Shown here piece by piece: positions 25,122-33,986 of a stretch of DNA of 64,000 nt (positions are counted from its first letter, which is position 1; each line of letters begins with the position of its first letter). The stretch comes from Flavobacterium nitratireducens (GTDB lineage Bacteria; Bacteroidota; Bacteroidia; Flavobacteriales; Flavobacteriaceae). The translations under genes were made by a program, and so were the position numbers. The stretch is from NCBI RefSeq assembly GCF_029625335.1, contig NZ_CP121111.1, positions 248,001 through 312,000 of the forward strand, in the 5' to 3' direction. Under the pieces are notes generated by a model. The model saw only the letters and a program-made list of their open reading frames with translations. It was not told the origin of the DNA and did not search any database.

Positions 25122-25499
25122 TTAGCTTATTTTAGGAATGAGCCAAATAGAATAAAAACCATCTGAGATTGATGGTATTGTGTATGAAAATTTAACTTTC
25201 TCGATTGAAGAATAGCTAAACATATAATTTTTAAAATTAATTTCCGATGAAAAGCTTACTGAAGAGGTTGGACAGGTTGACGAACATCCACATTTAGAAT
25301 GACCGCAATTGCCTTTACAACCTTTGTGATCTTTATCTTTCGAATTATCGTTGTCACAACAACTCTTTTTTTCTGATTTAGTAGAGGAAATTTCTTTTTT
25401 GCAAGAACTCTTGTCTGAACCTTTACCACAAGCCATAGCACTATTAGGCAAGATAAACATGCCTAAAATCATTATGAGTATGATGTGGTATTTTTTCAT
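25122..25499 (-). CDS. Secreted Cys-rich small protein of the metal island
   Basis: ATG 25499 (MKKYHIILIMILGMFILP) gives a good signal peptide ending near AMA; the longer frame starts at an upstream codon without need. The mature N-terminal half is packed with Cys and Lys/Asp (CGKGSDKSSCKK, KSCCDNDNSKDK, CKGNCGHSKCGCSSTC), about twelve cysteines plus His in 60 residues, like a metallothionein-type segment. The second half (FKNYMFSYSSIEKVKFSY) is a short hydrophobic domain. It is the last gene after the P-type ATPase on the same strand. A role as a periplasmic metal sink is inference. No named family is recognised. Confidence 0.65.
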   Translation of the reverse strand: MKKYHIILIMILGMFILPNSAMACGKGSDKSSCKKEISSTKSEKKSCCDNDNSKDKDHKGCKGNCGHSKCGCSSTCPTSSVSFSSEINFKNYMFSYSSIEKVKFSYTIPSISDGFYSIWLIPKIS

Positions 25500-25558
25500 A
25501 TCTCTATTAAAACAGTACAAAATTAATTAAAAATTATTGCTTTATGTTAAAATTGTTG

Positions 25559-27529
25559 TTAAAATCTCATTCTCTGAATTCTTACCGCATTTAAAATAGC
25601 TAAAAGTGCTACACCAACATCGGCAAAAACGGCTTCCCACATGGTGGCTAAACCGCCTGCACCGAGTATTAAAACAATTGCTTTTACTACAAATGCCAAA
25701 GTAATATTTTGCCAAACGATTTTTTTGGTTTGTTTGCCAATGTTTATTGCTATTGGGATTTTTGATGGCCTATCGTCTTGAATAACTACATCGGCAGTTT
25801 CGATAGTGGCATCGCTTCCTAGGCCGCCCATTGCAATACCAACGTTGCTTAATGCAACAACTGGTGCATCGTTTACACCATCGCCTACGAAACAAACGGT
25901 TTCATTTTTGGCAATGATTTCTTTTACTTTGTTTACTTTGTCTTCGGGAAGTAAATCGCCATAGGCATTTGTAATTCCGAGTTTTTGAGCTACAAATTGC
26001 ACTACTGTATCTTTATCGCCACTTAACATTGTAGTTTTTATTCCTAATGCTTTTAGTTTGTCGATTGTGATTTGTGCATCTTCTTTTATGCTGTCTGCAA
26101 TGGTTAAATAGCCCACAAATTTTTTATCATAAGCAATAGCAATTAATGTGTAAACAATACTTTTTGGATCAATATCATACGAAATGGAGAATTTATCCAT
26201 TAGTTTGAAATTACCTACTAACAATTCTTTTCCGTTAACATTGGCTTTTAATCCGTGTCCTGAAATTTCTTCTACATCTTTTAAAATGATTGTACTATCA
26301 ATTTTTCCGACATATTGATGAATGGCGGTTGCAACTGGATGTGTGCTTTGGCTTTCTAAAGCGTTGACCATTTGTAGAATATCGGCTGTGTTGAAATCAG
26401 CATTAAAAACAACTTCTTGCACCTTAAAAACGCCTTCGGTCATTGTGCCTGTTTTGTCCATCACAACGTTTTGAATGGTTGCCATCACATCGAGAAAATT
26501 ACTTCCTTTGAATAGAATTCCGTTTTTACTAGCTGAACCAATTCCGCCAAAATAACCTAACGGAATGCTGATTACTAATGCACACGGACAAGAAATAACC
26601 AAAAATACTAATGCTCTGTATAGCCAATCTCTAAAAGCATAATTATCTACAAAAAGCATTGGTACAACACAAATTAAGATGGCTAAAAGCACTACAATTG
26701 GTGTGTAAATTTTGGCAAACTTTCGGATAAATAACTCGGTTGGTGCTTTTTTGGCGGTGGCATCTTGCACCATTTCGAGAATTTTTGATAGTTTACTATC
26801 AGTATAAGCAACGGTAACTTTTACTTGGCAAACAGAATTTAGGTTTATCATTCCTGCCAAAACAGTTTCGCCTTTGGCTTTGGTGTCGGGTTTGCTTTCT
26901 CCTGTGAGTGCTGATGTATTGAACGAAGCCGTATCTGAAAGTAATTCGCCATCTAAACCTAATTTTTCTCCTGCTTTAAGTTGGATAATATCACCAATTT
27001 TAGCCGTTGATGCTTTGATTGTTTTGGCAACATTGTTTTCGAGAATTGTTACTTCGTCTGGTCGTTGGTCGAGTAAGGTTTTTATGTTTGCTTTTGCTCT
27101 TTGTACTGCCAAGGTTTGGAAAATTTCGCCAATGGCATAAAACAACATAACCGCAACACCTTCTGGAAACTCGCCGATGGCAAAAGCTCCGATAGTTGCA
27201 ATAGACATTAGTAGAAATTCTGAAAATATTTCGCCTTTGCGAATACTTTCAAATGCTTCTTTGACTACAGGAAAACCAACTGGAAGGTATGCCAAAATAT
27301 ACCAACCTAATCGTACGTAACCTGTAAACCACGATTGTGGAAAATAATTATCTAAACCAATAGCAATCATCAATAATAAAAAACTTATGATTGCTGGTAT
27401 AAACATTTGAAACGTAGATTTTTCTGCGTTGGAATGGTCGTGGTCGTGTCCGTCATCGTCAGAATGATGTTCGGTTTTTATATTTATTTTTTTCTTCGAG
27501 AGTGCAACAAATTTGTTTTCCTGTTGCAT
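25559..27529 (-). CDS. P1B-type heavy-metal ATPase, ZntA/CadA-like
   Basis: Motifs are in order: GEFPEGVAVMLFYAIGE (TM region), TGES in the actuator domain, SCPCAL with Cys314-Pro-Cys316 (metal site), phosphorylated Asp358 in DKTGT, HPVA-type nucleotide site (STHPVATA), GDGVNDAPV hinge, and DVGVALLAILNAVR in TM8, the Asp-containing signature of Zn/Cd/Pb pumps. The N-terminus is His/Asp rich (HHSDDDGHDHDHSN). The true start is probably ATG 27551, 4 bases after the preceding gene: that frame reads GKQICCTLEEK and joins this ORF if the T7 run at 27487-27493 is six. It exports Zn2+/Cd2+ from the cytoplasm into the periplasm. Confidence 0.93.
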   Translation of the reverse strand: MQQENKFVALSKKKINIKTEHHSDDDGHDHDHSNAEKSTFQMFIPAIISFLLLMIAIGLDNYFPQSWFTGYVRLGWYILAYLPVGFPVVKEAFESIRKGEIFSEFLLMSIATIGAFAIGEFPEGVAVMLFYAIGEIFQTLAVQRAKANIKTLLDQRPDEVTILENNVAKTIKASTAKIGDIIQLKAGEKLGLDGELLSDTASFNTSALTGESKPDTKAKGETVLAGMINLNSVCQVKVTVAYTDSKLSKILEMVQDATAKKAPTELFIRKFAKIYTPIVVLLAILICVVPMLFVDNYAFRDWLYRALVFLVISCPCALVISIPLGYFGGIGSASKNGILFKGSNFLDVMATIQNVVMDKTGTMTEGVFKVQEVVFNADFNTADILQMVNALESQSTHPVATAIHQYVGKIDSTIILKDVEEISGHGLKANVNGKELLVGNFKLMDKFSISYDIDPKSIVYTLIAIAYDKKFVGYLTIADSIKEDAQITIDKLKALGIKTTMLSGDKDTVVQFVAQKLGITNAYGDLLPEDKVNKVKEIIAKNETVCFVGDGVNDAPVVALSNVGIAMGGLGSDATIETADVVIQDDRPSKIPIAINIGKQTKKIVWQNITLAFVVKAIVLILGAGGLATMWEAVFADVGVALLAILNAVRIQRMRF

Positions 27530-27555
27530 CGTATTGATGTTGGTGCTTCATAGGA

Positions 27556-27912
27556 TTAAATTTTACAGCATCCGTCTAAACTTGCTAATCCTTCTTGAGT
27601 TGCTTTTACTTCATCGGCATCATAACCCATTTTTGAAATGGCTTCTTTAATGGTTTGAAGATTTGTTTTTTTAGCATTATAATAAACCGTGAAAGTCATT
27701 GCCTTATCATCTAGCTCATACATTTTTACACCTTTTATTTTGAGCATTTCGGTTTTGAATTTCAAGCCACAAGTTTCACATTCTTTGCAATGGTCGCAAT
27801 TTAAAGTTGTTTTTATAACTGCTTTTTGATTTGATTTTTGAGCTGAAGCTGTATTGGATATTAGAAGTACAAATACAGCTAGTAAAATTGATTTTAAGAT
27901 TGATTTTTTCAT
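27556..27912 (-). CDS. Exported HMA-domain protein with extra cysteines
   Basis: A signal peptide (LLAVFVLLISNTASAQ) precedes an HMA fold in which the usual CxxC loop is enlarged: LNCDHCKECETCGLKFK gives Cys39, Cys42, Cys45 and Cys48. A further Cys-Cys pair closes the protein (DGCCKI). Six Cys in 118 residues suggest binding of a soft metal, possibly more than one ion. It lies 27 bases after the CzcB gene and directly before the P-type ATPase, so it may receive ions that the ATPase moves into the periplasm and pass them to the CzcCBA-type pump; this is inference. Confidence 0.85.
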   Translation of the reverse strand: MKKSILKSILLAVFVLLISNTASAQKSNQKAVIKTTLNCDHCKECETCGLKFKTEMLKIKGVKMYELDDKAMTFTVYYNAKKTNLQTIKEAISKMGYDADEVKATQEGLASLDGCCKI

Positions 27913-27939
27913 TTGAATTGATTTTTAATGTTATAAATA

Positions 27940-29190
27940 TTAATGTTCGTGTTCGCCACCGCCTTTTGAAGTTGCCAATAAATAGAAAGAACCTCTGATT
28001 ACAATTTTTGCATCGGCAGGAATATTTTCAACAAATTTCACTTCAGTATATCCTAAATCGGTTGTTCCCGGTATCACTTCTATTGCTTTGAAGTGAATTT
28101 CGTTGTGTCCTTCTTCTTCACCTGCAGTTTCTTCAGAATGTGCTTCGCCTTCTTTATGTTCGTGCATTTCTGCTTTTTTAGCTGTAGCTTTTTCTTCGTG
28201 TTCTTCCTGAATGTAGACAAAGTATTTCTCGCCATTTTTTACTACTGCATCTTTAGGCAGAGAAGGAACTGTAGCGTTTTTAATATTGATATTAGCAGAA
28301 ACATACATTCCTGGAATTAAATCTTTGGAATCAGCCGGATGGATTTTGGCGTGAACTGCTACGGTTTTGCTTTCGTTTGAAAATGATTTATTGATACCAA
28401 ATATTTTTCCTTTAATGGATTTGTTTCCTTGATTTGTTAAGATAAAGTCTATCGTTTGTCCTATAGAAATAGAGCCCAAATCTTTTTCATAGACATTCAA
28501 ATCTAAATGCATCTGACTATTATCTACCACTTCAAAAAGCGTTATTCCTGTTTCTGCAAATGCTCCCTTGGCAATGCTGATTTTTCCAACATAACCTGAT
28601 ATTGGTGAAACTATTGGTACCAAGCTTGATCCGCTTGTACTCATATTCAAAGCTTGCAATTTATTCTTTGATGCTTTTGCTCTTGCTCTTTCAACAGCTA
28701 ATTTTGCTTTTACTTCCTGAAGTACTTTTCTAGGATTTACATCTTCGTCACTTAATGTTTTCTGACGGTTGTATTCTAATTGCAGGTATTCAATATTGGC
28801 AATAGCAGAATTATATTCCTCCTGCATTTGAACAACATCTAAGTTTTGAATGGTTGCCAATACTTTGCCTTTGTTTACATACGTCCCTTCAAGAACAAAA
28901 ATATCTTTAATCGTCCCACCAATTAAGGTAGAAATATTTGCCATATTTTGTGGCGGAACAGTAGTGTAACCGTTTGCTTTTATCACTAAATTAAGGTTCC
29001 TGTTTTCTAAAGAACCTGTTTGAATCCCAACTGTTTTGTATTGCACAGCTGTTAATGCTACTTCATTTTCTGATTTTTCTTCTTCGTGACCAGCTTCTTC
29101 AGTTTTCTTTTCTCCACAAGAGGTAAGAAGTATCAAGAATAAAGTATTAAGTAGTAAAAAGAACTTGAATTTTGATTTTATATTTTTCAT
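27940..29190 (-). CDS. Heavy-metal RND periplasmic adaptor, CzcB-like
   Basis: A lipobox LLTSC (Cys25) starts the mature protein with a Glu/His-rich stretch (KKTEEAGHEEEKSE). Adaptor features follow: a lipoyl half ISTLIGGTIKDIFVLEGTYV, a helical hairpin at about 130-190 (EEYNSAIANIEYLQLEYNRQ), IVSPISGYVGKISIAKGAF as the second half and LNVYEKDLGSISIGQTI. Near 305-350 there is a His/Glu-rich insertion (HEEKATAKKAEMHEHKEGEA) typical of Zn/Co/Cd adaptors. It begins 11 bases after the fused CzcA-CzcC gene and should link that pump to the cell envelope. Confidence 0.92.
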   Translation of the reverse strand: MKNIKSKFKFFLLLNTLFLILLTSCGEKKTEEAGHEEEKSENEVALTAVQYKTVGIQTGSLENRNLNLVIKANGYTTVPPQNMANISTLIGGTIKDIFVLEGTYVNKGKVLATIQNLDVVQMQEEYNSAIANIEYLQLEYNRQKTLSDEDVNPRKVLQEVKAKLAVERARAKASKNKLQALNMSTSGSSLVPIVSPISGYVGKISIAKGAFAETGITLFEVVDNSQMHLDLNVYEKDLGSISIGQTIDFILTNQGNKSIKGKIFGINKSFSNESKTVAVHAKIHPADSKDLIPGMYVSANINIKNATVPSLPKDAVVKNGEKYFVYIQEEHEEKATAKKAEMHEHKEGEAHSEETAGEEEGHNEIHFKAIEVIPGTTDLGYTEVKFVENIPADAKIVIRGSFYLLATSKGGGEHEH

Positions 29191-29201
29191 TATTGAAAAT
29201 T

Positions 29202-32200
29202 TTAATTGTTAGAAATGGATGGGAATTGCAATTGAATAGCACTTTGATTGTACAAATTGGTTGCTTCGGCATTTTGTTTTTTGATGTCGATAGCCTGATT
29301 CAAAAAACTGATGTAGGACCAATAACTCATATCGCCGTTAGCATAGCTTTTTTGAGCTGTTGCAATTATTTGTTCTGCATACTGCAAACCTTCCTTTTGA
29401 TAATATTCTAATGCTTTTTGCTGTTTTTCGAAATCATTTTTCAATTCCTGCATTTTCAATTTCAAAGCCAATTTATTTTTGTCTAATTCTAATTGGGATT
29501 GTGAAATACTGATGGCCGATGCTTTAGCTTTAGCCGAATTTACACCTCCAAATAAAGGAATTTGTAAACCTGCAGTAAATCCCTGAAAATAGGCTTTAGT
29601 ATCAATGGTTTGTGCAAAATAACCTAATCCTAATCTTGGTGTTCGCAACGCTTTAAAAGTATTGGCTTCTTTTTCATAGACTGAAATTTGTTGTGTGTAA
29701 TAATCCGTTACCAAAGTTTCTACTTTTGATTGGTTTTCATCCTTTTGAATTGAAAACTGCATTGGTGTTGAACTATCTGGTACAATATTCTCTTCGGTTT
29801 GAATAAAAAACTGTAATTGCTTTTGATAAATAGCCAAATCAAATTCGAGTTGAGCTTGTTGGGTTTCAATTTCTTTTGATTTTGCTTTGGCACTGATTAC
29901 TTCAATTTTTCCACTCTCGCCCGTTTCAAAACGAAGTTCGGCATTTTTAAGAAATTTCGAATAAATGGCTAATAAATCGGCATTTAATTTTTGAATAGAA
30001 ATACCATACAAATATTGATAGTAGGCAATTGTTACTGCTTTTTCAATCTCATATTCTGATAATGCTTTTCGCTTTTCGGATAATTTTACCAATTCTTCCT
30101 GTAATTGTCGGTTGGCTTTTGTAATTCTTCCAATTGGGAAATATTGCTGTACTGAAACATTATGATCATAATCGGCACTATTGAATTGCCCTCCTTGGTA
30201 TTGTACTTGCAAAGGATCGGCTTGAAATGCTGTCTTTTTCAGCACCGTTTGTTTTTCAATTTCTTTATCGGCAATTTTTAAATCAATGTTATTGGTTTTT
30301 GCCATTTCGATTGCTTTTTGTAATGTAACAGGCTGACTATTTTGAGCAAAAGAAAAACTACTTATCAATAAAACAATTGAGGTAACAAATGTTGTTTTGA
30401 TTTTTTTTCTTCCTTTAATTCCTTTTTCGAATAGTAAATACAGTATAGGCAAAACGATTAATGTTAGTAATGTGGCTGATATTAATCCGCCAATAACTAC
30501 AGTTGCCAATGGCTTTTGTACTTCCGCACCGCCACTTGTTGATAATGCCATTGGCATAAATCCTAAAGAAGCTACTGAGGCTGTCATTAAAACCGGACGC
30601 AAACGTGTTTTTGTGCCAATTAGAACCCTTTGCAGTGGATCTGTTATTCCTTCAGCTTTTAGCTGATTGAAATACGATATCAATACAATCCCATTCAATA
30701 CTGCAATTCCAAACAAGGCTATAAATCCAATTCCTGCCGAAATACTAAAAGGCATTCCTCGCACCCACAAAGCAAAAACACCACCAATAGCAGATAATGG
30801 AATAGCTGTAAATATTAATCCTGCCTGCTTCATACTATTGAATGTAAAAAACAATAAAACCATTATTAAACCTAATGCGATAGGTACAGCTATAGAAAGT
30901 CTTTTGGAAGCTTCAATCAAGTTTTCAAATTGTCCACCGTAGGTTACATAATAACCCGCAGGAAGTTTAAAATTTTTGTCTAATTTTTGTTGAATTTCTT
31001 CGACAACACTTTTTATGTCTCTTCCACGAACGTTTAACCCAACTGTTATTCTGCGCTTTCCATCTTCACGCGAAACCTGAACAGGACCCTGTTCATAAGA
31101 AACAGTTGCTACTTGTGAAAGTGGTACTTGCTGTCCATTTGGCAAGGGAACAAATAAATTACTCACATCGGTAATATCTGTTCTACTAGCGGAATCCATT
31201 CGAACTACTACGTCAAATCTTTTGCTTTGTTCGTAAATTTTACCGGCACTTTCTCCTGCAAATGAGGAACGGATGATTTGGTTAATATCTGTAATATTCA
31301 AACCATATAAGGCAATTTTATTGTAATCGTATTTTACAGTAATTTGCGGTAAACCTGTTACTTTTTCCGCTTTTAAATCGCCAATACCTTCAATGCCTTT
31401 TACTTTCGAAATCAATTCCTTTGCTTTGGCATCCAAAACTTCTAAATCGTCTCCAAATATTTTAATGGCAATATCACTTCGGCTTCCCGTCATTAATTCG
31501 TTGAATCGCATTTGAATAGGCTGTGAAATTTCGATATTGGCACCTGGAATGGCTTCCATTTCTTCTTTCATTGCATTGGCTAAATCTTCCCAATTTTCAT
31601 ATTTGCCTGTCCATTCTTTTTTGTCTTTTAGTACGATAATTAAATCACCACTTTCAATAGGCATGGGATCGGTTGGAATTTCACCACTACCAATTTTGGC
31701 AACAATAGTTTTTATTTCTGGGAATTTTGCTTTTAGGATTTTTTCGTATTCTGTGGTTGTTTTTACCATTTGCGAAAGCGAGCTTCCTGTCATAATGGTA
31801 GCATTAAGAGCTAAATCTCCTTCCTCAATGGTTGGAATAAATTCGCCACCCATATTTTGGAAAATAACTATTGCTAATACAAATAATCCTAATGAAATTG
31901 CTAAAACGGCTTTTTTCAAACGCAAGGTTTTTTCTAAAAATGGAGTGTATATTCCTTCGAACCAAGCCATCATTCTATCACTAAAATTGGATTTGTGTTC
32001 GGTGTTTTTAGATAAAAACATCGCGCTCATCATCGGCACATAAGTCAACGAAAGTATAAATGCTGCAATTACAGCAAAACCAACTGTCATAGCCATTGGT
32101 TTGAACATTTTTCCTTCGGTACCCACTAATGCTAATATTGGCAGATAAACAATCAGAATAATTATTTCTCCAAAAGCAGCACTATTTCTAATTTTTGAAG

Positions 32201-33521
32201 CCGATTGATATACTTCTTTATCCATTTCAGATTGGGTTAAATCCTTTTTTCTTTTGAGCTTTTGCAAATGATGCATTGTGGCTTCAACAATAATTACGGC
32301 ACCATCAACAATAATTCCAAAATCGATTGCTCCTAAACTCATTAGATTTCCACTTACTCCAAAATAATTCATTAGGATAACTGCAAAAAGCATCGCCAAC
32401 GGAATAACGGAAGCGACAATTAGCCCAGCACGAAGATTCCCGAGAAATAAAATCAATACAAAAATTACTATTAATGCTCCTTCCAATAAGTTTTTAGTAA
32501 CTGTACCAATAGCATTTTCGACTAATTTTCCTCTGTCGATAAAGGCTTCGGCGACAACACCTTCAGGCAGGCTTTTGTTTATCTGAATCATTTTTTCTTT
32601 GATTCTATCGACAACAGCACTTGAATTTTCTCCTTTGAGCATAAGTGCCATTCCGCAAACTATTTCACCTTTTCCATCTTTGGTAGAAGCACCATAACGT
32701 AATGCTACACCTTCGCGGACTTCTGCTACATTTCGAACTAAAATTGGCGAACCATTTTTGTTAGTAACCACAACATTCTCTAAATCTTTGATACCAGTTG
32801 CCATACCAACACCACGAATAAAATATGAATATTGGTCTTTCTCAATATAAGCCCCTCCTGTATTTTGATTGTTTTTCTCTAACGCTTCAAAAATTTCTGT
32901 AATGGTTACTCCCAAACTATTCAATGTATTTGGATTAACTGCGATTTCATATTGTTTTAGTTTTCCACCCCAAGTACTAACTTCGGCAACGCCTTCAACA
33001 CCTTGTAATTGTGGAATAATAATCCAATCTTGAATGGTTCGTAATTTTACAGCATCATATTTGTCTTCATATCCTTTTTTAGCATAGACATCATACTGAT
33101 AAATCTCGCCTAATCCTGTTGATATTGGTGCTAACTCTGGAGAACCCGCATAAGCAGGAATATTTTCATTGGCTTGACTAAGGCGTTGAAATATTTGTTC
33201 TCTAGCCCAATAAATATCTACATCGTCTTTAAAAACAACGGTTACTACTGAAAGTCCGAAACGAGAAATACTTCGTAACTCGATTACTTTTGGTATGGTT
33301 TTTACCGATTGCTCTAACGGATAAGTAATTAACTGCTCGACTTCTTGACTAGCTAAAGTAGGTGCAGTCGTAATTATTTGTACTTGATTGTTTGTTACAT
33401 CTGGTAACGCATCAAGAGGTAATTGTTTGATAGAATAGCTTCCCCAAGCTACTAGAACTAAAGTAAATAATAGTATTATAAACTTGTTCTTAATACTGAA
33501 CTGTATGATTTTGTCTAACAT
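29202..33521 (-). CDS. CzcA-type RND metal pump fused to a TolC-type domain
   Basis: ATG 33521 (MLDKIIQFSIKNKFIILL) gives the usual CzcA start; an upstream in-frame extension of 22 residues is not needed. Residues 1-1030 or so are a full HME-RND pump: DALPDVTNNQVQIITTAP, the TM4 relay IDFGIIVDGAVIIVEA, EFIPTIEEGDLALNATIMTG and IGSGEIPTDPMPIE, the CzcA/CnrA (Zn, Co, Ni, Cd) style. After LYLLFEKGIKGRKKIK a hydrophobic segment (TSIVLLISSFSFAQ) looks like a retained signal peptide, then a complete TolC-family domain follows (PVTLQKAIEMAKTNNIDLKI to the C-terminus). The fusion of pump and outer-membrane channel recurs in flavobacterial metal operons. Processing between the halves would be expected; this is inference. 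Confidence 0.92.
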   Translation of the reverse strand: MLDKIIQFSIKNKFIILLFTLVLVAWGSYSIKQLPLDALPDVTNNQVQIITTAPTLASQEVEQLITYPLEQSVKTIPKVIELRSISRFGLSVVTVVFKDDVDIYWAREQIFQRLSQANENIPAYAGSPELAPISTGLGEIYQYDVYAKKGYEDKYDAVKLRTIQDWIIIPQLQGVEGVAEVSTWGGKLKQYEIAVNPNTLNSLGVTITEIFEALEKNNQNTGGAYIEKDQYSYFIRGVGMATGIKDLENVVVTNKNGSPILVRNVAEVREGVALRYGASTKDGKGEIVCGMALMLKGENSSAVVDRIKEKMIQINKSLPEGVVAEAFIDRGKLVENAIGTVTKNLLEGALIVIFVLILFLGNLRAGLIVASVIPLAMLFAVILMNYFGVSGNLMSLGAIDFGIIVDGAVIIVEATMHHLQKLKRKKDLTQSEMDKEVYQSASKIRNSAAFGEIIILIVYLPILALVGTEGKMFKPMAMTVGFAVIAAFILSLTYVPMMSAMFLSKNTEHKSNFSDRMMAWFEGIYTPFLEKTLRLKKAVLAISLGLFVLAIVIFQNMGGEFIPTIEEGDLALNATIMTGSSLSQMVKTTTEYEKILKAKFPEIKTIVAKIGSGEIPTDPMPIESGDLIIVLKDKKEWTGKYENWEDLANAMKEEMEAIPGANIEISQPIQMRFNELMTGSRSDIAIKIFGDDLEVLDAKAKELISKVKGIEGIGDLKAEKVTGLPQITVKYDYNKIALYGLNITDINQIIRSSFAGESAGKIYEQSKRFDVVVRMDSASRTDITDVSNLFVPLPNGQQVPLSQVATVSYEQGPVQVSREDGKRRITVGLNVRGRDIKSVVEEIQQKLDKNFKLPAGYYVTYGGQFENLIEASKRLSIAVPIALGLIMVLLFFTFNSMKQAGLIFTAIPLSAIGGVFALWVRGMPFSISAGIGFIALFGIAVLNGIVLISYFNQLKAEGITDPLQRVLIGTKTRLRPVLMTASVASLGFMPMALSTSGGAEVQKPLATVVIGGLISATLLTLIVLPILYLLFEKGIKGRKKIKTTFVTSIVLLISSFSFAQNSQPVTLQKAIEMAKTNNIDLKIADKEIEKQTVLKKTAFQADPLQVQYQGGQFNSADYDHNVSVQQYFPIGRITKANRQLQEELVKLSEKRKALSEYEIEKAVTIAYYQYLYGISIQKLNADLLAIYSKFLKNAELRFETGESGKIEVISAKAKSKEIETQQAQLEFDLAIYQKQLQFFIQTEENIVPDSSTPMQFSIQKDENQSKVETLVTDYYTQQISVYEKEANTFKALRTPRLGLGYFAQTIDTKAYFQGFTAGLQIPLFGGVNSAKAKASAISISQSQLELDKNKLALKLKMQELKNDFEKQQKALEYYQKEGLQYAEQIIATAQKSYANGDMSYWSYISFLNQAIDIKKQNAEATNLYNQSAIQLQFPSISNN

Positions 33522-33618
33522 TGAAAATAGTATAATGAATTGGAAGATTAGCAAAATTACTTTTGCTATTATTTGTGAAAATGTCACAACTTTCTAACCC
33601 GAAATTACTCGGGTATCA

Positions 33619-33951
33619 CTATGCTATTTGAGGTGGTTGCCAAATACTTCCGTAGAAATTGGAAGCAAATTTAGAGGTGTAAGACGGTAATTGGGTTTTG
33701 ATTGTTTTTGAAACTACTGCAAAATTAAAACTTAACACTTTAAAATAACTTACTATTTGTGAGCCACAACAATTACAACTACAAAAAGGTGAACACAAAT
33801 CGTTTTCTTTATCATGGTTGTGTGATTTTTCATCGTGATTAGATGAAATTTCAACTACTTTGTGTGCCGCGCTATTTACTTCCATATCTGCACAAGGCAA
33901 GCATGATAGTGCAATTAGATAGATTGATAATATGTAGTTTAAGAGTTTCAC
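33619..33951 (-). CDS. Small Cys/His-rich protein next to the czc operon (DUF6660-like)
   Basis: The GTG start gives an export-like N-terminus (LNYILSIYLIALSCLPCAD). A His/Asp stretch (SSNHDEKSHNHDKEND) and a Cys cluster (CSPFCSCNCCG) follow, and the protein ends in SIWQPPQIA. This pattern matches the small DUF6660-type proteins that head many flavobacterial CzcCBA operons. Such sequences look suited to bind Zn2+ or other metals in the periplasm, but no function is established. It is the first gene of the operon, about 100 bases upstream of the fused pump. The start codon is supported by the signal-like segment only. Confidence 0.65.
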   Translation of the reverse strand: MKLLNYILSIYLIALSCLPCADMEVNSAAHKVVEISSNHDEKSHNHDKENDLCSPFCSCNCCGSQIVSYFKVLSFNFAVVSKTIKTQLPSYTSKFASNFYGSIWQPPQIA

Positions 33952-33986
33952 GAATACAAAGATAAAAATAGTTTTAAAACAAATTC

